Positions 55,774 through 64,000 are shown, counted from the first letter of the stretch. The stretch is 64,000 nucleotides of DNA from Promethearchaeota archaeon (GCA_019057865.1 JAHLWP010000002.1:97293-161292), one strand, 5' to 3'. A program made the numbers and translations. The notes: a model not told the origin generated them from the letters alone.

Positions 55774-56529
55774 TTAAGAAGATTTTTCGAATAATAAGTT
55801 ATGAAATTCTCTTAATTTTTCAATTTTAATTTGTCCTGGTGCTGTTTTTTCATCTAAAGAGCAGTAGGTCATGAATGAACCATATTTTACGCATATTATT
55901 CTCGAAAAAATTCCGATTTCTCCCATGCAAAAAGAAATTATTTTTCTATTATTTTTGGTAAAATATTGACATAAGTTTATTGGAATTAAATTATCTTCGA
56001 AATTTTGAGCTGTAAATATAATTTTATATATGCTTTTTTCCACTATGGTGGCATTTATTAAAAAGTTTTTAATTAATTTATCTTCAAACCTTAAAATTAG
56101 TTCAAGAGTTTCTTTATAAGACGGAGTTTTTTCAAAATCATGATAAGAAAAGATTAAATTGATTTTTTTTTTAATAGCTAAATTTATAACATGATTAAGG
56201 ACTTCTTTTTCAGAATTCATCTCAATATCAATAAAGCCAGGTTGGGCTTCAAGTAAATTTTCTAGAATCTTAAATCTTTCTTCTTTATCAATCTTTACTT
56301 GTCCTCCCTCAGAATAATCTCTAAATGTAAAAATTGTAGGAATAGTTGGATGAATAATGTTTAATAAACTAGATCCTAATTCTCTTGTTAAATTTTCCAC
56401 ATTATTTATAAAATCGAACCTTAATTCAATGAAATTAGGTTTTTCATCTAATGCTTTTTTGATGAGCAATAAATTGTTGTCATAATTATTAGTTTTTATC
56501 GGAATGGCAATACATATATTGAATTTCAT
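55774..56529 (-). CDS. aroD: Type I 3-dehydroquinate dehydratase
   Basis: The 251-residue protein has the type I features: FIELRFDFINN at the start of the barrel, TIFTFRDYSEGG, IDIEMNSEKEV, FSYHDFEKTP (catalytic His) and a Lys in YKIIFTAQNF as the Schiff-base residue. The late SFCMGEIGIFSRI and TAPGQIKIEKLREF match the family end. It dehydrates 3-dehydroquinate. Adenylate kinase is 33 bases upstream in the same direction. Confidence 0.88.
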   Translation of the reverse strand: MKFNICIAIPIKTNNYDNNLLLIKKALDEKPNFIELRFDFINNVENLTRELGSSLLNIIHPTIPTIFTFRDYSEGGQVKIDKEERFKILENLLEAQPGFIDIEMNSEKEVLNHVINLAIKKKINLIFSYHDFEKTPSYKETLELILRFEDKLIKNFLINATIVEKSIYKIIFTAQNFEDNLIPINLCQYFTKNNRKIISFCMGEIGIFSRIICVKYGSFMTYCSLDEKTAPGQIKIEKLREFHNLLFEKSS

Positions 56530-56562
56530 AGGAATTCAAAAAAAAGATATTATAGTTTTTTA

Positions 56563-57201
56563 TTAAAAAATAACTTCTTTTACTTTATCTTCTGATAATT
56601 TATTTGTATAATCAATTTCTTTAACTAAGCCTTGATCTTTATAATAATCAATTAGAGGTTTCGTATTTTTTTCATATACATCCAAACGATTATTTAGCGT
56701 TTCTTCAGTATCATCAGCTCGTTGTTTAAATTCTATTCTTTCACCGCACTTATCACAAATCCCTTCTTTTTTAGGCTTCATAAAGAATTTATTATAAATA
56801 GCTCCACAATTTGGACACGAATACCTGCCGAGAATTCTTTTGATAAGAATTTTATGATCAACAGATAAAAGGATTACTGAATCAATACTAGTGATTGTAG
56901 AAAGAAATTCCGCTTGATTAAGATTTCTTGGATATCCATCTAAAACCCATGATTTATCACTAATGTCATCTAATGTCTTTTTCACCATATCATTAGTAAT
57001 TTCATCTGGTACAAGTTTACCCTCATCCATATATGATTTTGCTTTCAAACCTAGGGGAGTTTCATTTTTTAAATTTTCTCTAAAAATATCTCCTGTACTA
57101 ACATGAATGATGTCTGGCAATACTTCTTTTACTTGAGAAGAAAAAGTTCCTTTGCCAGCTCCCGGAGGGCCCAATAAAATAATATGTTTATTTTCTTGCA
57201 T
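56563..57201 (-). CDS. adk: Adenylate kinase with zinc-binding LID
   Basis: The 212-residue protein has ILLGPPGAGKGTFSSQ (P-loop), HVSTGDIFRENLKNETPLG, VLDGYPRNLNQAEFL and a LID with CPNCGAIYNKF and GICDKCGERI, the four-Cys zinc site. The protein is of the bacterial/eukaryotic long type, not the short archaeal AdkA. It balances AMP, ADP and ATP. Confidence 0.95.
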   Translation of the reverse strand: MQENKHIILLGPPGAGKGTFSSQVKEVLPDIIHVSTGDIFRENLKNETPLGLKAKSYMDEGKLVPDEITNDMVKKTLDDISDKSWVLDGYPRNLNQAEFLSTITSIDSVILLSVDHKILIKRILGRYSCPNCGAIYNKFFMKPKKEGICDKCGERIEFKQRADDTEETLNNRLDVYEKNTKPLIDYYKDQGLVKEIDYTNKLSEDKVKEVIF

Positions 57202-57299
57202 GTGATAGATAAATTTTTATTAATATTATAATATTTAGGAATTTCTCACATCACTCATACTTGAATATATTCTTTAGTACAAGAAGTTTAAAGAATCTT

Positions 57300-58274
57300 T
57301 TAATTATTTTGAGATTTATCAAATTTTTTTACGAGTTCTATTATTTGTGCTTTTCTATAAGAAGAAGGAACATTAATATTATTCTTAGCACAATATTCTT
57401 TCAATATCTTTACGGTCCATTTATTATAATCTATTTCTTGCTTTTTCTCTATCTCTTTCTCAATTTTCTTCGGTAGTGGAGTTTTCATTTCTAAAACTTC
57501 TATTGCTTCAATAGTATTATTTTCATTATTGACATGAACTCTTAATTTATGACCCTCTAATTCAATAACTTCTTTTGGGAGCTTTTTAAAAGCTTCCCAT
57601 TCTATTTCTTCAACAGGTTCACCAAAAATTTCAGCTTTTTTAATGACAACTCCAAAAAGTGTATTATTACCAATTAATATATGAGCTCTCTTGTAATCTT
57701 TTGGAAGCTCAAGTGAGAGAATTTTTTCTAAAATTTCTTTTGGAGGTGTATTTGTGGTATTAATCAAATTTTTAGCAGGTTTTGCAACGATCTGTTTATT
57801 TTTAATATAGGAGCTGCTTTTCTGCACTTTAGTTACTACATCATGAGTCTTAATTATAGGTGGTGAGTTATAATTATTTGAGTTATTTAAAACAGCAAAT
57901 TGAGGTTGTTCAATTTCTTTTTCTATAGAACTTTTTTGCGAATCAAATCCAAAAGCTAGTAAAAATTCTTGGGGTTCATCTCCTTGATCGACTGAAACAA
58001 TCTTACATCGATGAAATTTTGCCGAAAACATTAGCTCTTGTTGTAATTCTATGGCAACACGAGAAGCTATGAATTTTTTTCTTACTGGTGATGTAATACC
58101 GTTCCATATATAAATCCTTCTAAGATCTTCTTTAACAATTAGAGCTACTTGTGAATTATTTAATACTTTACTTCCATTATTTTGGCGAAATTCTTGTTCT
58201 GATATATCTAATCTTTCTCTTTCACCAGTATCCTTCAATTCATATATCATGAAATTAGAATAAGCATCTGACAT
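57300..58274 (-). CDS. Gelsolin-domain protein with C-terminal SAP-like domain
   Basis: An upstream ATG at 58331 would add 19 residues, but ATG at 58274 (MSDAYSNFMIYELKDTG) begins the conserved part. Residues about 20-120 form a gelsolin-like domain: VALIVKEDLRRIYIWNG, SPVRKKFIASRVAIELQ and CKIVSVDQGDEPQEFLLAFG. A variable middle follows. The last 40 residues (WTVKILKEYCAKNNINVPSS) are a SAP-like helix-extended-loop-helix, often nucleic-acid binding. Gelsolin-domain proteins of Asgard archaea act on actin-like filaments; this version could link filament and DNA or chromatin. That combined role is inference. Confidence 0.82.
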   Translation of the reverse strand: MSDAYSNFMIYELKDTGERERLDISEQEFRQNNGSKVLNNSQVALIVKEDLRRIYIWNGITSPVRKKFIASRVAIELQQELMFSAKFHRCKIVSVDQGDEPQEFLLAFGFDSQKSSIEKEIEQPQFAVLNNSNNYNSPPIIKTHDVVTKVQKSSSYIKNKQIVAKPAKNLINTTNTPPKEILEKILSLELPKDYKRAHILIGNNTLFGVVIKKAEIFGEPVEEIEWEAFKKLPKEVIELEGHKLRVHVNNENNTIEAIEVLEMKTPLPKKIEKEIEKKQEIDYNKWTVKILKEYCAKNNINVPSSYRKAQIIELVKKFDKSQNN

Positions 58275-58406
58275 TTTACTATTCTTTTGAGAATTAATTA
58301 AATACATTATAAGAGTACATATTTTTAACATTATTTCTATAGTTAAATAGAGAGAAGATTTATTGTAACATTATAAATAAAAGAAGAAGTCATAAAAGCA
58401 GTGCTT

Positions 58407-58994
58407 TTATCCTGTAAAATAGGAATTTTTAATGTTTTTTATTAGAAAATTTACTTTTTTCTTTTCATTGATAGATAAAAGTGTAGGAAATTTACTTTTA
58501 ATGGAAGTACCATAATAACTATTGCCAAAAAATGTATTTACTCTAAATATTGTTTCTAATATATACCTTTTACTTCCTAAATGGAGATAAATAGAAATAT
58601 CATTAATTATTAAAAAATCAGTCGGATTTTCTTTAAAATTGTTAAGAATTTTAGAGGTTATTTTATAATTAGAACATATATTTTTATAAAGTTCAGATTT
58701 ACTTTTTGCTTTTAATCGAGGTGGAATAATTTCTCCTTCAAAGATAAAATTTTTACATTTAATGCTCTTATTATAATAATCTTGAATTCTTCCACCAATT
58801 TTTAAATCCTTGAAAAATGCTAATTTAGGAGCAAAATCTAAAATACTAATCTCTTGTGGGTTAATTTTTTTGGATTCTAAGAGATATTGGACAAATTTTG
58901 CTGTTAAATAGGTTTTTTGGGTGTTTGTTTCTCCATATACTAATGTGTATTGCCCAAAAAATTTTTGGAAATCTATATTATTTAAATTTCTCAT
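58407..58994 (-). CDS. RecA/RadB-like P-loop protein with short sequence
   Basis: The 195-residue protein has a P-loop-like TLVYGETNTQKTYLTAKF (GxxxxxKT), ISILDFAPKLAFF, and a Walker B-like FLIINDISIYLHLG. It resembles compact archaeal RecA-superfamily ATPases. The P-loop lacks the second conserved Gly, so ATP binding may be altered. It lies upstream of the gelsolin-SAP gene in the same direction; a functional link is a guess. Confidence 0.5.
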   Translation of the reverse strand: MRNLNNIDFQKFFGQYTLVYGETNTQKTYLTAKFVQYLLESKKINPQEISILDFAPKLAFFKDLKIGGRIQDYYNKSIKCKNFIFEGEIIPPRLKAKSKSELYKNICSNYKITSKILNNFKENPTDFLIINDISIYLHLGSKRYILETIFRVNTFFGNSYYGTSIKSKFPTLLSINEKKKVNFLIKNIKNSYFTG

Positions 58995-59018
58995 AAATAA
59001 AAGTAAATTGTAATATAA

Positions 59019-59588
59019 TTAATCAAAATAGTCTTTTCTTGATATTCCTGCCCTTTTCAATATTTTTAACATTAAATATCCTAAAATACTTCCTGGAATG
59101 CTACTAGCTGCAAATAAAGCCCACCATATTACTAACGGATAGATAGGCGTTATGAAATAAGCAATTGTAGCACCGATAAAGACTGTTCCTATTGGTTCTG
59201 TTAAAGCAGCAATTTCTACATATTTTGGTCTTTTTTTCCATAAAACAAATGCTATTAATCCAACTACTATTGCTCCAGATATTCCTCCATGAAAGGCATG
59301 AATTGTTCCTATTCCCAGTGGAAATCTTAATGAGGCAATACTTACTGCTGCCATTACTGCAAAAGAAAATCCAACCAATACTCCCATTATTCCATTAATG
59401 AAATGAGCAAATGGGAAAATTTTAGCTCCCATGATTTCAAAGTAAGCAAAATAATTAATGTAACTTAGTACTAACCCCACTCCCACAAATATTCCCGTTG
59501 TTGCAACCTTTTTAGTCAGATTCTGTCTAATAGGGGGTACTTTTTCTGTATCTTTAGTGTTTTGATTTAATTTATCCAAACTCATCAA
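59019..59588 (-). CDS. thiW: ECF transporter S component, ThiW-like
   Basis: The 189-residue protein has about five membrane segments with the ThiW-type pattern: ATTGIFVGVGLVLSYINYF, GAKIFPFAHFINGIMGVL, LGIGTIHAFHGGISGAIVVG and AALTEPIGTVFIGATIAYF. ThiW is the substrate-capture subunit of a thiamine-precursor (hydroxyethylthiazole) importer. ATPase and T components are not present here. No TPP riboswitch was seen upstream. Confidence 0.8.
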   Translation of the reverse strand: MMSLDKLNQNTKDTEKVPPIRQNLTKKVATTGIFVGVGLVLSYINYFAYFEIMGAKIFPFAHFINGIMGVLVGFSFAVMAAVSIASLRFPLGIGTIHAFHGGISGAIVVGLIAFVLWKKRPKYVEIAALTEPIGTVFIGATIAYFITPIYPLVIWWALFAASSIPGSILGYLMLKILKRAGISRKDYFD

Positions 59589-59671
59589 TTATAATTCATT
59601 GATTTAATTTTATATAATATATATTTTTACATAAAATAAGATTTTCTTACTTCTTAGGAGAAGTGTGATAA

Positions 59672-60349
59672 ATGATTAAATTAGGAGAGTATACTATTAA
59701 TCCTTCAAAAATTATTTGCATTGGCACAAATTATATGGATCATATCGAAGAAACTAAAATGGATATTCCAAAAGAGCCGGTCTTATTTCCAAAAACTCTA
59801 AATTGTTTAATTTTAGATAAAGATCCAATTATTTATCCAAAATACTTGTATAATAATCGAAAATATAATAGAGTCGATTATGAAGTAGAGTTAGCTTTTA
59901 TTATAAAAAATAAATGCAAGTATGTAGCTATTGAGGATGCATATAATTATATCCTTGGATATACTGTTTTTAATGACATAACTGCTCGTAAAATGCAAGT
60001 TAAAGATATTCTCTCAAAATTACCTTGGTATCGCTCTAAATCGTTTGACAGTTTCGCACCTATCGGTCCTCTTATAAAGGAGGTTAATGAAATCAAAGAT
60101 CCTCATAATTTAAAAATTGAATTAAAAGTAAATGGAAAGATTAAACAATCATCCAACACAAAACATTTATTATTTAAAGTACCTGAATTATTAGCTTATA
60201 TTTCAAAATTTTTCACAATGGAAGCTGGTGATATTATTGCTACTGGTACTCCTAGTGGTATTGGTCCAATAAAACCAGGAGATTTGATTGAAGCTACTAT
60301 AGAGAAAATTGGAACTCTTAAAAATAATGTAATTTTAGAAGGAGTATGA
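59672..60349 (+). CDS. Fumarylacetoacetate hydrolase family protein (copy 1)
   Basis: The 225-residue protein shows the FAH core: KIICIGTNYMDHIEETKMD, YEVELAFIIKNKCKYV, FNDITARKMQ, KSFDSFAPIGPLI and a final AGDIIATGTPSGIGPIKPGD. These enzymes hydrolyse or decarboxylate acylpyruvates. An AGGAG precedes the ATG. Its stop overlaps the start region of a second FAH gene, so the two are co-translated. Confidence 0.88.
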   Translation: MIKLGEYTINPSKIICIGTNYMDHIEETKMDIPKEPVLFPKTLNCLILDKDPIIYPKYLYNNRKYNRVDYEVELAFIIKNKCKYVAIEDAYNYILGYTVFNDITARKMQVKDILSKLPWYRSKSFDSFAPIGPLIKEVNEIKDPHNLKIELKVNGKIKQSSNTKHLLFKVPELLAYISKFFTMEAGDIIATGTPSGIGPIKPGDLIEATIEKIGTLKNNVILEGV

Positions 60350-61032
60350 TGTTTAATATGAAAGTAGGAACTTCTACAATTCACCCAACCAAAATAATTT
60401 GCTTAGGGAGAAATTATTTAGATCACATTCAAGAGACAAAAGCACCTATACCTACAGAACCTGTATTTTTTACGAAGACTTTAAACACACTTGTTACTAA
60501 TAATGATCCAATAATATATCCAAAGCTTTTGTATGAAAATCCTAATTACAATAGAGTTGATCATGAAGTAGAACTTGCATTTATTATCTTTCAACCTTGT
60601 AAAAACATTTCAGCAGTTAATGCATATGATTATATCAGGGGATATACTATTTTCCTTGATATAACCGCAAGAAAGATGCAAATTAGTGATCGAAACATAA
60701 AATTGCCCTGGTATAGAAGCAAAAATTTTGATACATTCGCACCTATAGGACCAGAGATAGTTTCCTGCCATGAGGTTGAGGATCCTCATAACCTCACGAT
60801 CCAGTTAAAAGTAAATGGAGAATTAAGACAATTTTCTAACACAAAACACATGTTATTTAAAATTCCTGAAATCTTAGAGTATTTATCTAGATTTATAACT
60901 TTAAAAGCAGGGGATATAGTTGCAACTGGAACACCAAGTGGTGTATCACCTATTAAGCCAGGTGATATTATTGAAGCTTCAATTGAAAAAATTGGGACTA
61001 TAGAACATGAAGTAATCTTAGAGAGTGATTAA
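60346..61032 (+). CDS. Fumarylacetoacetate hydrolase family protein (copy 2)
   Basis: The 228-residue protein is a close paralogue of copy 1 (KIICLGRNYLDHIQETKAP, HEVELAFII, KNFDTFAPIGPEI, AGDIVATGTPSGVSPIKPGD). The ATG at 60346 overlaps the previous TGA; ATG at 60358 (MKVGTSTIHPTK) is also possible and lines up better with copy 1. A heteromeric enzyme, or two enzymes with different acylpyruvate substrates, would explain the pair. Confidence 0.88.
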   Translation: MMFNMKVGTSTIHPTKIICLGRNYLDHIQETKAPIPTEPVFFTKTLNTLVTNNDPIIYPKLLYENPNYNRVDHEVELAFIIFQPCKNISAVNAYDYIRGYTIFLDITARKMQISDRNIKLPWYRSKNFDTFAPIGPEIVSCHEVEDPHNLTIQLKVNGELRQFSNTKHMLFKIPEILEYLSRFITLKAGDIVATGTPSGVSPIKPGDIIEASIEKIGTIEHEVILESD

Positions 61033-61136
61033 TCTTTTAAAACTCACATTTAATTAAAGAATAATAAATAATTGATTTATTAAATTATACTTATAAACCT
61101 AAAAATTTTTTAAATAAAATCATTTTCTTTTTACTA

Positions 61137-61322
61137 ATGAATTCAGACGTTGATGAAGAAACAAAGAAGGAAATTTTTAAACTAATCTCAACCCCTGGAA
61201 TTGAGATAGAAGATATTGTTGAACGAGTAAATCTAGATTATGATAAAGTCATGAAAATCTTGTCTGATGAATATTTACGAAATAATTTAGATTATGGTCG
61301 TCGTCTTTGTTGTAGATTTTAA
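61137..61322 (+). CDS. Small helix-turn-helix-like protein
   Basis: The 61-residue product contains ETKKEIFKLISTPGIEIEDI and VERVNLDYDKVMKILSDEYL, the pattern of a short three-helix DNA-binding fold, and ends with GRRLCCRF. It could be a small transcription factor. No family is recognised. It lies upstream of the ribosomal operon. Confidence 0.55.
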   Translation: MNSDVDEETKKEIFKLISTPGIEIEDIVERVNLDYDKVMKILSDEYLRNNLDYGRRLCCRF

Positions 61323-61469
61323 AGTTAAAATATACCTTTAGGGGTATTTTAATAAAACTTTTTAACTTTTATTCATTTTTAAAAATACTAAGTTCAAAAT
61401 GAATTTTTTAATGGCTTAGGACGTAATTGTAATACGGTTTCAATATATCATAGATATTGAAATATAAGA

Positions 61470-61482
61470 AAAGTATTTAATA
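61470..61482 (+). promoter_or_regulatory. Candidate TATA/BRE promoter for the ribosomal operon
   Basis: The sequence AAAAGTATTTAATA matches an archaeal BRE followed by a TATA-like box. It lies about 70 bases before the uL11 ATG, which predicts a leader of roughly 40-45 bases. This is a motif match only. Confidence 0.35.
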
Positions 61483-61550
61483 ATCCTATGTTCCTTTGCC
61501 TTGAAAAATTGTATTGAATAATATTTTAATTGAAAACTAAAAGGATCAAA

Positions 61551-62048
61551 ATGAGTAAAAAGGGTAAAGTTGTAGTAAAAGCATTGGTTACAGGTGGAGC
61601 TGCATCAGGTGGTCCGCCTATCGGTCCAGCCGTTGGTCCAACAGGAATTAACATTAAAGACGTTGTTGACGTTGTTAATGAAAAGACAATGGTATTCAAA
61701 GGATTAACAGTACCAGTAAGAATTGAATGTGATCCTGAAACGAAACAATTTGAAATTTTCGTTGAAACACCAAGTACGGCTTCATTGCTTCTAAAAGAAC
61801 TCGGTGTAGAGAAGGGTTCCTCAAACCGTTTAGAAGATAAAGTAGGAGATTTAACATTAGAGCAAATTCAAAATGTAACTAGAGCTAAAAGAGATATTTT
61901 TTTAGATAAAACCTACAAAACAAGCATAAAGACAGTTTTAGGAACAGCCTTGTCTATTGGTGTTACTGTAGAAGGTGAAGATCCAAAAGCGATTCAAAAA
62001 AAACTTGATAATGGAGAATATGATGATATTATTAAGGAGGAAGGATAA
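61551..62048 (+). CDS. rpl11: Large-subunit ribosomal protein uL11
   Basis: ATG at 61551 (MSKKGKVVVKALVTGG) is preferred to TTG at 61530, because AAGGAT precedes it and homologues begin here. The GPPIGPAVGPTGINIKDVVD region is the uL11 signature, and GVEKGSSNRLEDKVGDL and TYKTSIKTVLGTALS follow. It forms the GTPase-associated centre of the ribosome stalk base with uL10. It starts the uL11-uL1-uL10-P1 operon. Confidence 0.96.
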   Translation: MSKKGKVVVKALVTGGAASGGPPIGPAVGPTGINIKDVVDVVNEKTMVFKGLTVPVRIECDPETKQFEIFVETPSTASLLLKELGVEKGSSNRLEDKVGDLTLEQIQNVTRAKRDIFLDKTYKTSIKTVLGTALSIGVTVEGEDPKAIQKKLDNGEYDDIIKEEG

Positions 62049-62051
62049 AAT

Positions 62052-62780
62052 ATGAAAGTAGACGATAAATTACTAAGTAGATCCCTTAATGCAGCCATTG
62101 AATTTTCGGTTTTAAAAAAAGAAGGACACAAAGATAAAGTAAGGAAATTTGATGAGACAATCGATCTCATCTTAAACATTAAAGATGTGAATCTTAATGA
62201 TCCAAAGGCTAGAATTGATAAAGAATTAATACTTCCAAATGCGGTTATTACAACAGATAAACCAAATATCTGTGTAATTGCTTCTGATGAGATATTATTA
62301 GAAGCTAAAAAATCAGGTTTAGATACTCTTGACCGTGAAGGTTTAGCAAGGATAAACAATGAAGAAAAAAAATATAAGAAAAAATTCGTAAAGAAGTATG
62401 ACTTCTTTGTAGTTGAGGATAAAGAAATGAGAAATGTTGCTAGGTATCTAGCGCGTTTTTTGGGACCAATTGGAAAAATGCCTAAACCTTTTCCTAGCGG
62501 ATATGGAATTATCTCATCAGTAAACGAATTAAATACGGCTATTGAGCGATATAAAAAGATTATTAGAGTTCAAATGAAGAAAAAACCAGTAATTCAAGTA
62601 AAAGTTGGTAAAAAATCTATGGATTCAAATGATTTACTTGAAAATATGAAAGCCGTGGTAGATTATATTATAGATCTAATGCCACATAAATATAATAATA
62701 TTAAATCAATGTTCTTAAAAACAACAATGGGTCGTTCTATTAGGGTTGATAATGATTATCTCACAAGTTTAGGGGTGTAA
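62052..62780 (+). CDS. rpl1: Large-subunit ribosomal protein uL1
   Basis: The 242-residue protein has the archaeal uL1 pattern (KFDETIDLILNIKDVNLND, NICVIASDEILLEAKKSGL, ARFLGPIGKMPKPFPSGYG). It begins three bases after uL11, with GGAGG just upstream. uL1 binds 23S rRNA in the L1 stalk and in some archaea also represses its own operon. Confidence 0.96.
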   Translation: MKVDDKLLSRSLNAAIEFSVLKKEGHKDKVRKFDETIDLILNIKDVNLNDPKARIDKELILPNAVITTDKPNICVIASDEILLEAKKSGLDTLDREGLARINNEEKKYKKKFVKKYDFFVVEDKEMRNVARYLARFLGPIGKMPKPFPSGYGIISSVNELNTAIERYKKIIRVQMKKKPVIQVKVGKKSMDSNDLLENMKAVVDYIIDLMPHKYNNIKSMFLKTTMGRSIRVDNDYLTSLGV

Positions 62781-62784
62781 ATAA

Positions 62785-63675
62785 ATGATAAAGAAGAAAG
62801 AAGTACCTCAATGGAAATTAGCAGAGGTAGATAATTTGGTAAATTTATTTAAGCAATATAAGAATATAGCAGTAATTGATGTTGCACATTTAAACGATAA
62901 ACAAATTCAAGAAACTCGGAAAATATTAAGGGGAAAGGCAATTATAAGGATGTCTAAAAAAAATTTACAAATAAGAGCAATTGAACAATTTAAAAAAGAA
63001 GCTAAAAATGAAAATTTAGATGAGTTAGCAAATAGCATTCCTGGTCAGTCAGCTCTATGTTTCACTACCATGGATATTTTTGAATTGAAGAAAATTTTTA
63101 ATGAAAATGAATATTGGGTACCTGCTAAACCTGATGAAATAACTCCGGTAGATATATGGGTACCTGCTGGAGATACAGGATTACCTACAGGTCAAGTTAT
63201 TTCCGAATTAAATATGATTTTACGTTTACCAACTCGTATTCAAAATGATACTATCTGGATTAAAGAAGATACAAGAACCCATGGAGCAGGTGATTTTGTA
63301 GATGTTAAACAGGCAGCTGTTTTAAAAAAATTAGGTATAACTCCAATAGAATCGTTAATAAAGATTCATTTTGCATGGAGCGAAGGAGAAATAATACCAG
63401 AGGATATTTTATATATAGACACCGAACAATTCAAGCGAGATATAACTAAAGCATATAGAGAGGCGTTTGGAGTTCTTTTTGAAATGCCATTTTATGTGGA
63501 TGAGATGTCTGATGAATATATTCGAAAAGCAATATCTGAAGCTTATACATTAAATGCTATGATATTTGGAGAGGGAATTCAAGTCACTGCCGAAAAAGAA
63601 TTAAAAGTTGAAAAAGAAGAAGCTGAAGAAGAAACAGAGGAAGAAGAAGTTGGTATTGGAGGTCTATTTGGCTGA
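62785..63675 (+). CDS. rplP0: Large-subunit ribosomal protein uL10 (P0)
   Basis: The 296-residue protein has an RNA-binding N-terminus (QWKLAEVDNLVNLFKQYKNI), the archaeal PVDIWVPAGDTGLPTGQV insert, and an acidic C-terminus ending VGIGGLFG, the usual P0 tail that binds translation factors. It starts four bases after uL1. It anchors P1 dimers, encoded next. Confidence 0.96.
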   Translation: MIKKKEVPQWKLAEVDNLVNLFKQYKNIAVIDVAHLNDKQIQETRKILRGKAIIRMSKKNLQIRAIEQFKKEAKNENLDELANSIPGQSALCFTTMDIFELKKIFNENEYWVPAKPDEITPVDIWVPAGDTGLPTGQVISELNMILRLPTRIQNDTIWIKEDTRTHGAGDFVDVKQAAVLKKLGITPIESLIKIHFAWSEGEIIPEDILYIDTEQFKRDITKAYREAFGVLFEMPFYVDEMSDEYIRKAISEAYTLNAMIFGEGIQVTAEKELKVEKEEAEEETEEEEVGIGGLFG

Positions 63676-63749
63676 AATTTAAAATAATATAATAATCTAA
63701 TAATAAGATGATTTTAAAATAAAAAATATTAAATGGGAGGTTTGAAAAT

Positions 63750-64000
63750 ATGGAAAGCATTTATGCTGCATTATTGCTCCACAAAGTTGGAGGAAAAATT
63801 ACAGAAGCAAATGTAGAAAAAGTATTAACTGCTGCGGGTGCAAAAGTAGATAAAACTGAAATCACCAAGCTTATTGCTGGATTGAAAGTAGCAAATATTG
63901 ATGATGTCATTAAAAATGCTAGTGCTATGCCAGTAATGGCTGCTCCTGCTGGAGAAAAAGCTGGGAAAAAGAAGGAAGGAAAGAAGAAAAAAGAAGAAGT
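63750..64000 (+). CDS. rpl12: Ribosomal stalk protein P1/L12 (3' end outside window)
   Basis: The ATG at 63750 follows a GGGAGG nine bases upstream. The 83 visible residues are typical of archaeal P1: MESIYAALLLHKVGGKITEA, VEKVLTAAGAKVDKTEITKL, then a short Ala/Pro hinge and a Lys-rich stretch that continues past the edge. It forms the stalk with uL10. Confidence 0.95.
   Translation, partial: MESIYAALLLHKVGGKITEANVEKVLTAAGAKVDKTEITKLIAGLKVANIDDVIKNASAMPVMAAPAGEKAGKKKEGKKKKEE

Larger units (their letters stand above)
54871..55827. repeat. Direct repeats of the aroD 3' end flanking a membrane-protein gene
   Basis: The copies at 54871-54960 and 55735-55827 bracket a single gene (55020-55586) and about 200 bases of AT-rich spacer. 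Together the block is just under 1 kb. This resembles an element inserted at, or recombined into, the end of aroD. Confidence 0.75.

Noticed and set aside
1..64000. CRISPR array or insertion sequence with transposase
   Set aside because: No regularly spaced short repeats and no recognisable transposase or integrase were found on either strand.

Overview
The window looks like Asgard archaeal DNA, most likely Lokiarchaeia-like. It is AT-rich. It carries archaeal lipid genes (geranylgeranylglyceryl phosphate synthase and geranylgeranyl reductase), an archaeal uL11-uL1-uL10-P1 ribosomal operon and uS2. It also has a gelsolin-domain protein of the Asgard type and several large secreted proteins. 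The lineage is an inference from gene content; no rRNA or tRNA gene was seen.

Layout. 1-5.3 kb: surface or secreted proteins on the minus strand (a V8-like serine protease with CARDB/Ig-like repeats that runs off the left edge, a 1012-residue alpha/alpha-toroid surface protein, a small membrane protein). 5.5-7.5 kb: a two-gene plus-strand module, a cysteine-containing conserved protein followed by a ParB-DUF488 fusion. 7.6-10.2 kb: small membrane proteins and short genes sharing a C-terminal tail. 10.1-13.2 kb: isoprenoid lipid genes. 13.5-18.5 kb: a GH94-type phosphorylase with two Gfo/Idh/MocA oxidoreductases. 18.6-21.3 kb: two decayed genes (a QueG-like iron-sulfur protein with one in-frame TAG, and ilvD with three lesions). 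21.3-28.7 kb: M28 peptidase, TaqI/Eco57I-type DNA methylase, tautomerase, TPP enzyme, radical SAM/DUF4130 pair. 28.7-32.6 kb: a rearranged patch with a zinc-ribbon nuclease, an HD protein, a CooC/MinD-like ATPase and tail-only remnants of the nuclease and ATPase genes. 32.8-37 kb: uS2, a membrane protein, HD protein, M28 peptidase. 37-45.6 kb: decayed fragments, a secreted lipase, a GNAT-DUF998 fusion and a DUF285/BspA-like repeat protein. 45.6-50.1 kb: a broken AAA ATPase, thymidylate kinase and four tandem zinc-ribbon membrane proteins. 50.1-57.2 kb: aromatic amino acid genes (tyrA, aroE, aroK, aroD) with GH57 and adenylate kinase. 57.3-64 kb: gelsolin-SAP protein, P-loop protein, ThiW, two FAH-family enzymes and the ribosomal operon.

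Two themes stand out. First, decay: many reading frames are broken by single stops or one-base shifts, and three otherwise intact genes lack an ATG/GTG/TTG start but have an in-frame ATT. Either decay is real and widespread or the assembly contains errors; raw reads would tell. Second, 3'-end duplication: at three places the last 70-140 bases of a gene recur as an orphan copy 0.9-1.9 kb away, with small accessory genes in between. This is the footprint expected of small elements entering at gene ends, or of unequal recombination.

The best candidates for undescribed biology are the four-gene array in which a membrane hairpin is inserted between two CxxC knuckles (LITAF-like architecture), the ParB-DUF488 module, and the duplicated-tail loci.
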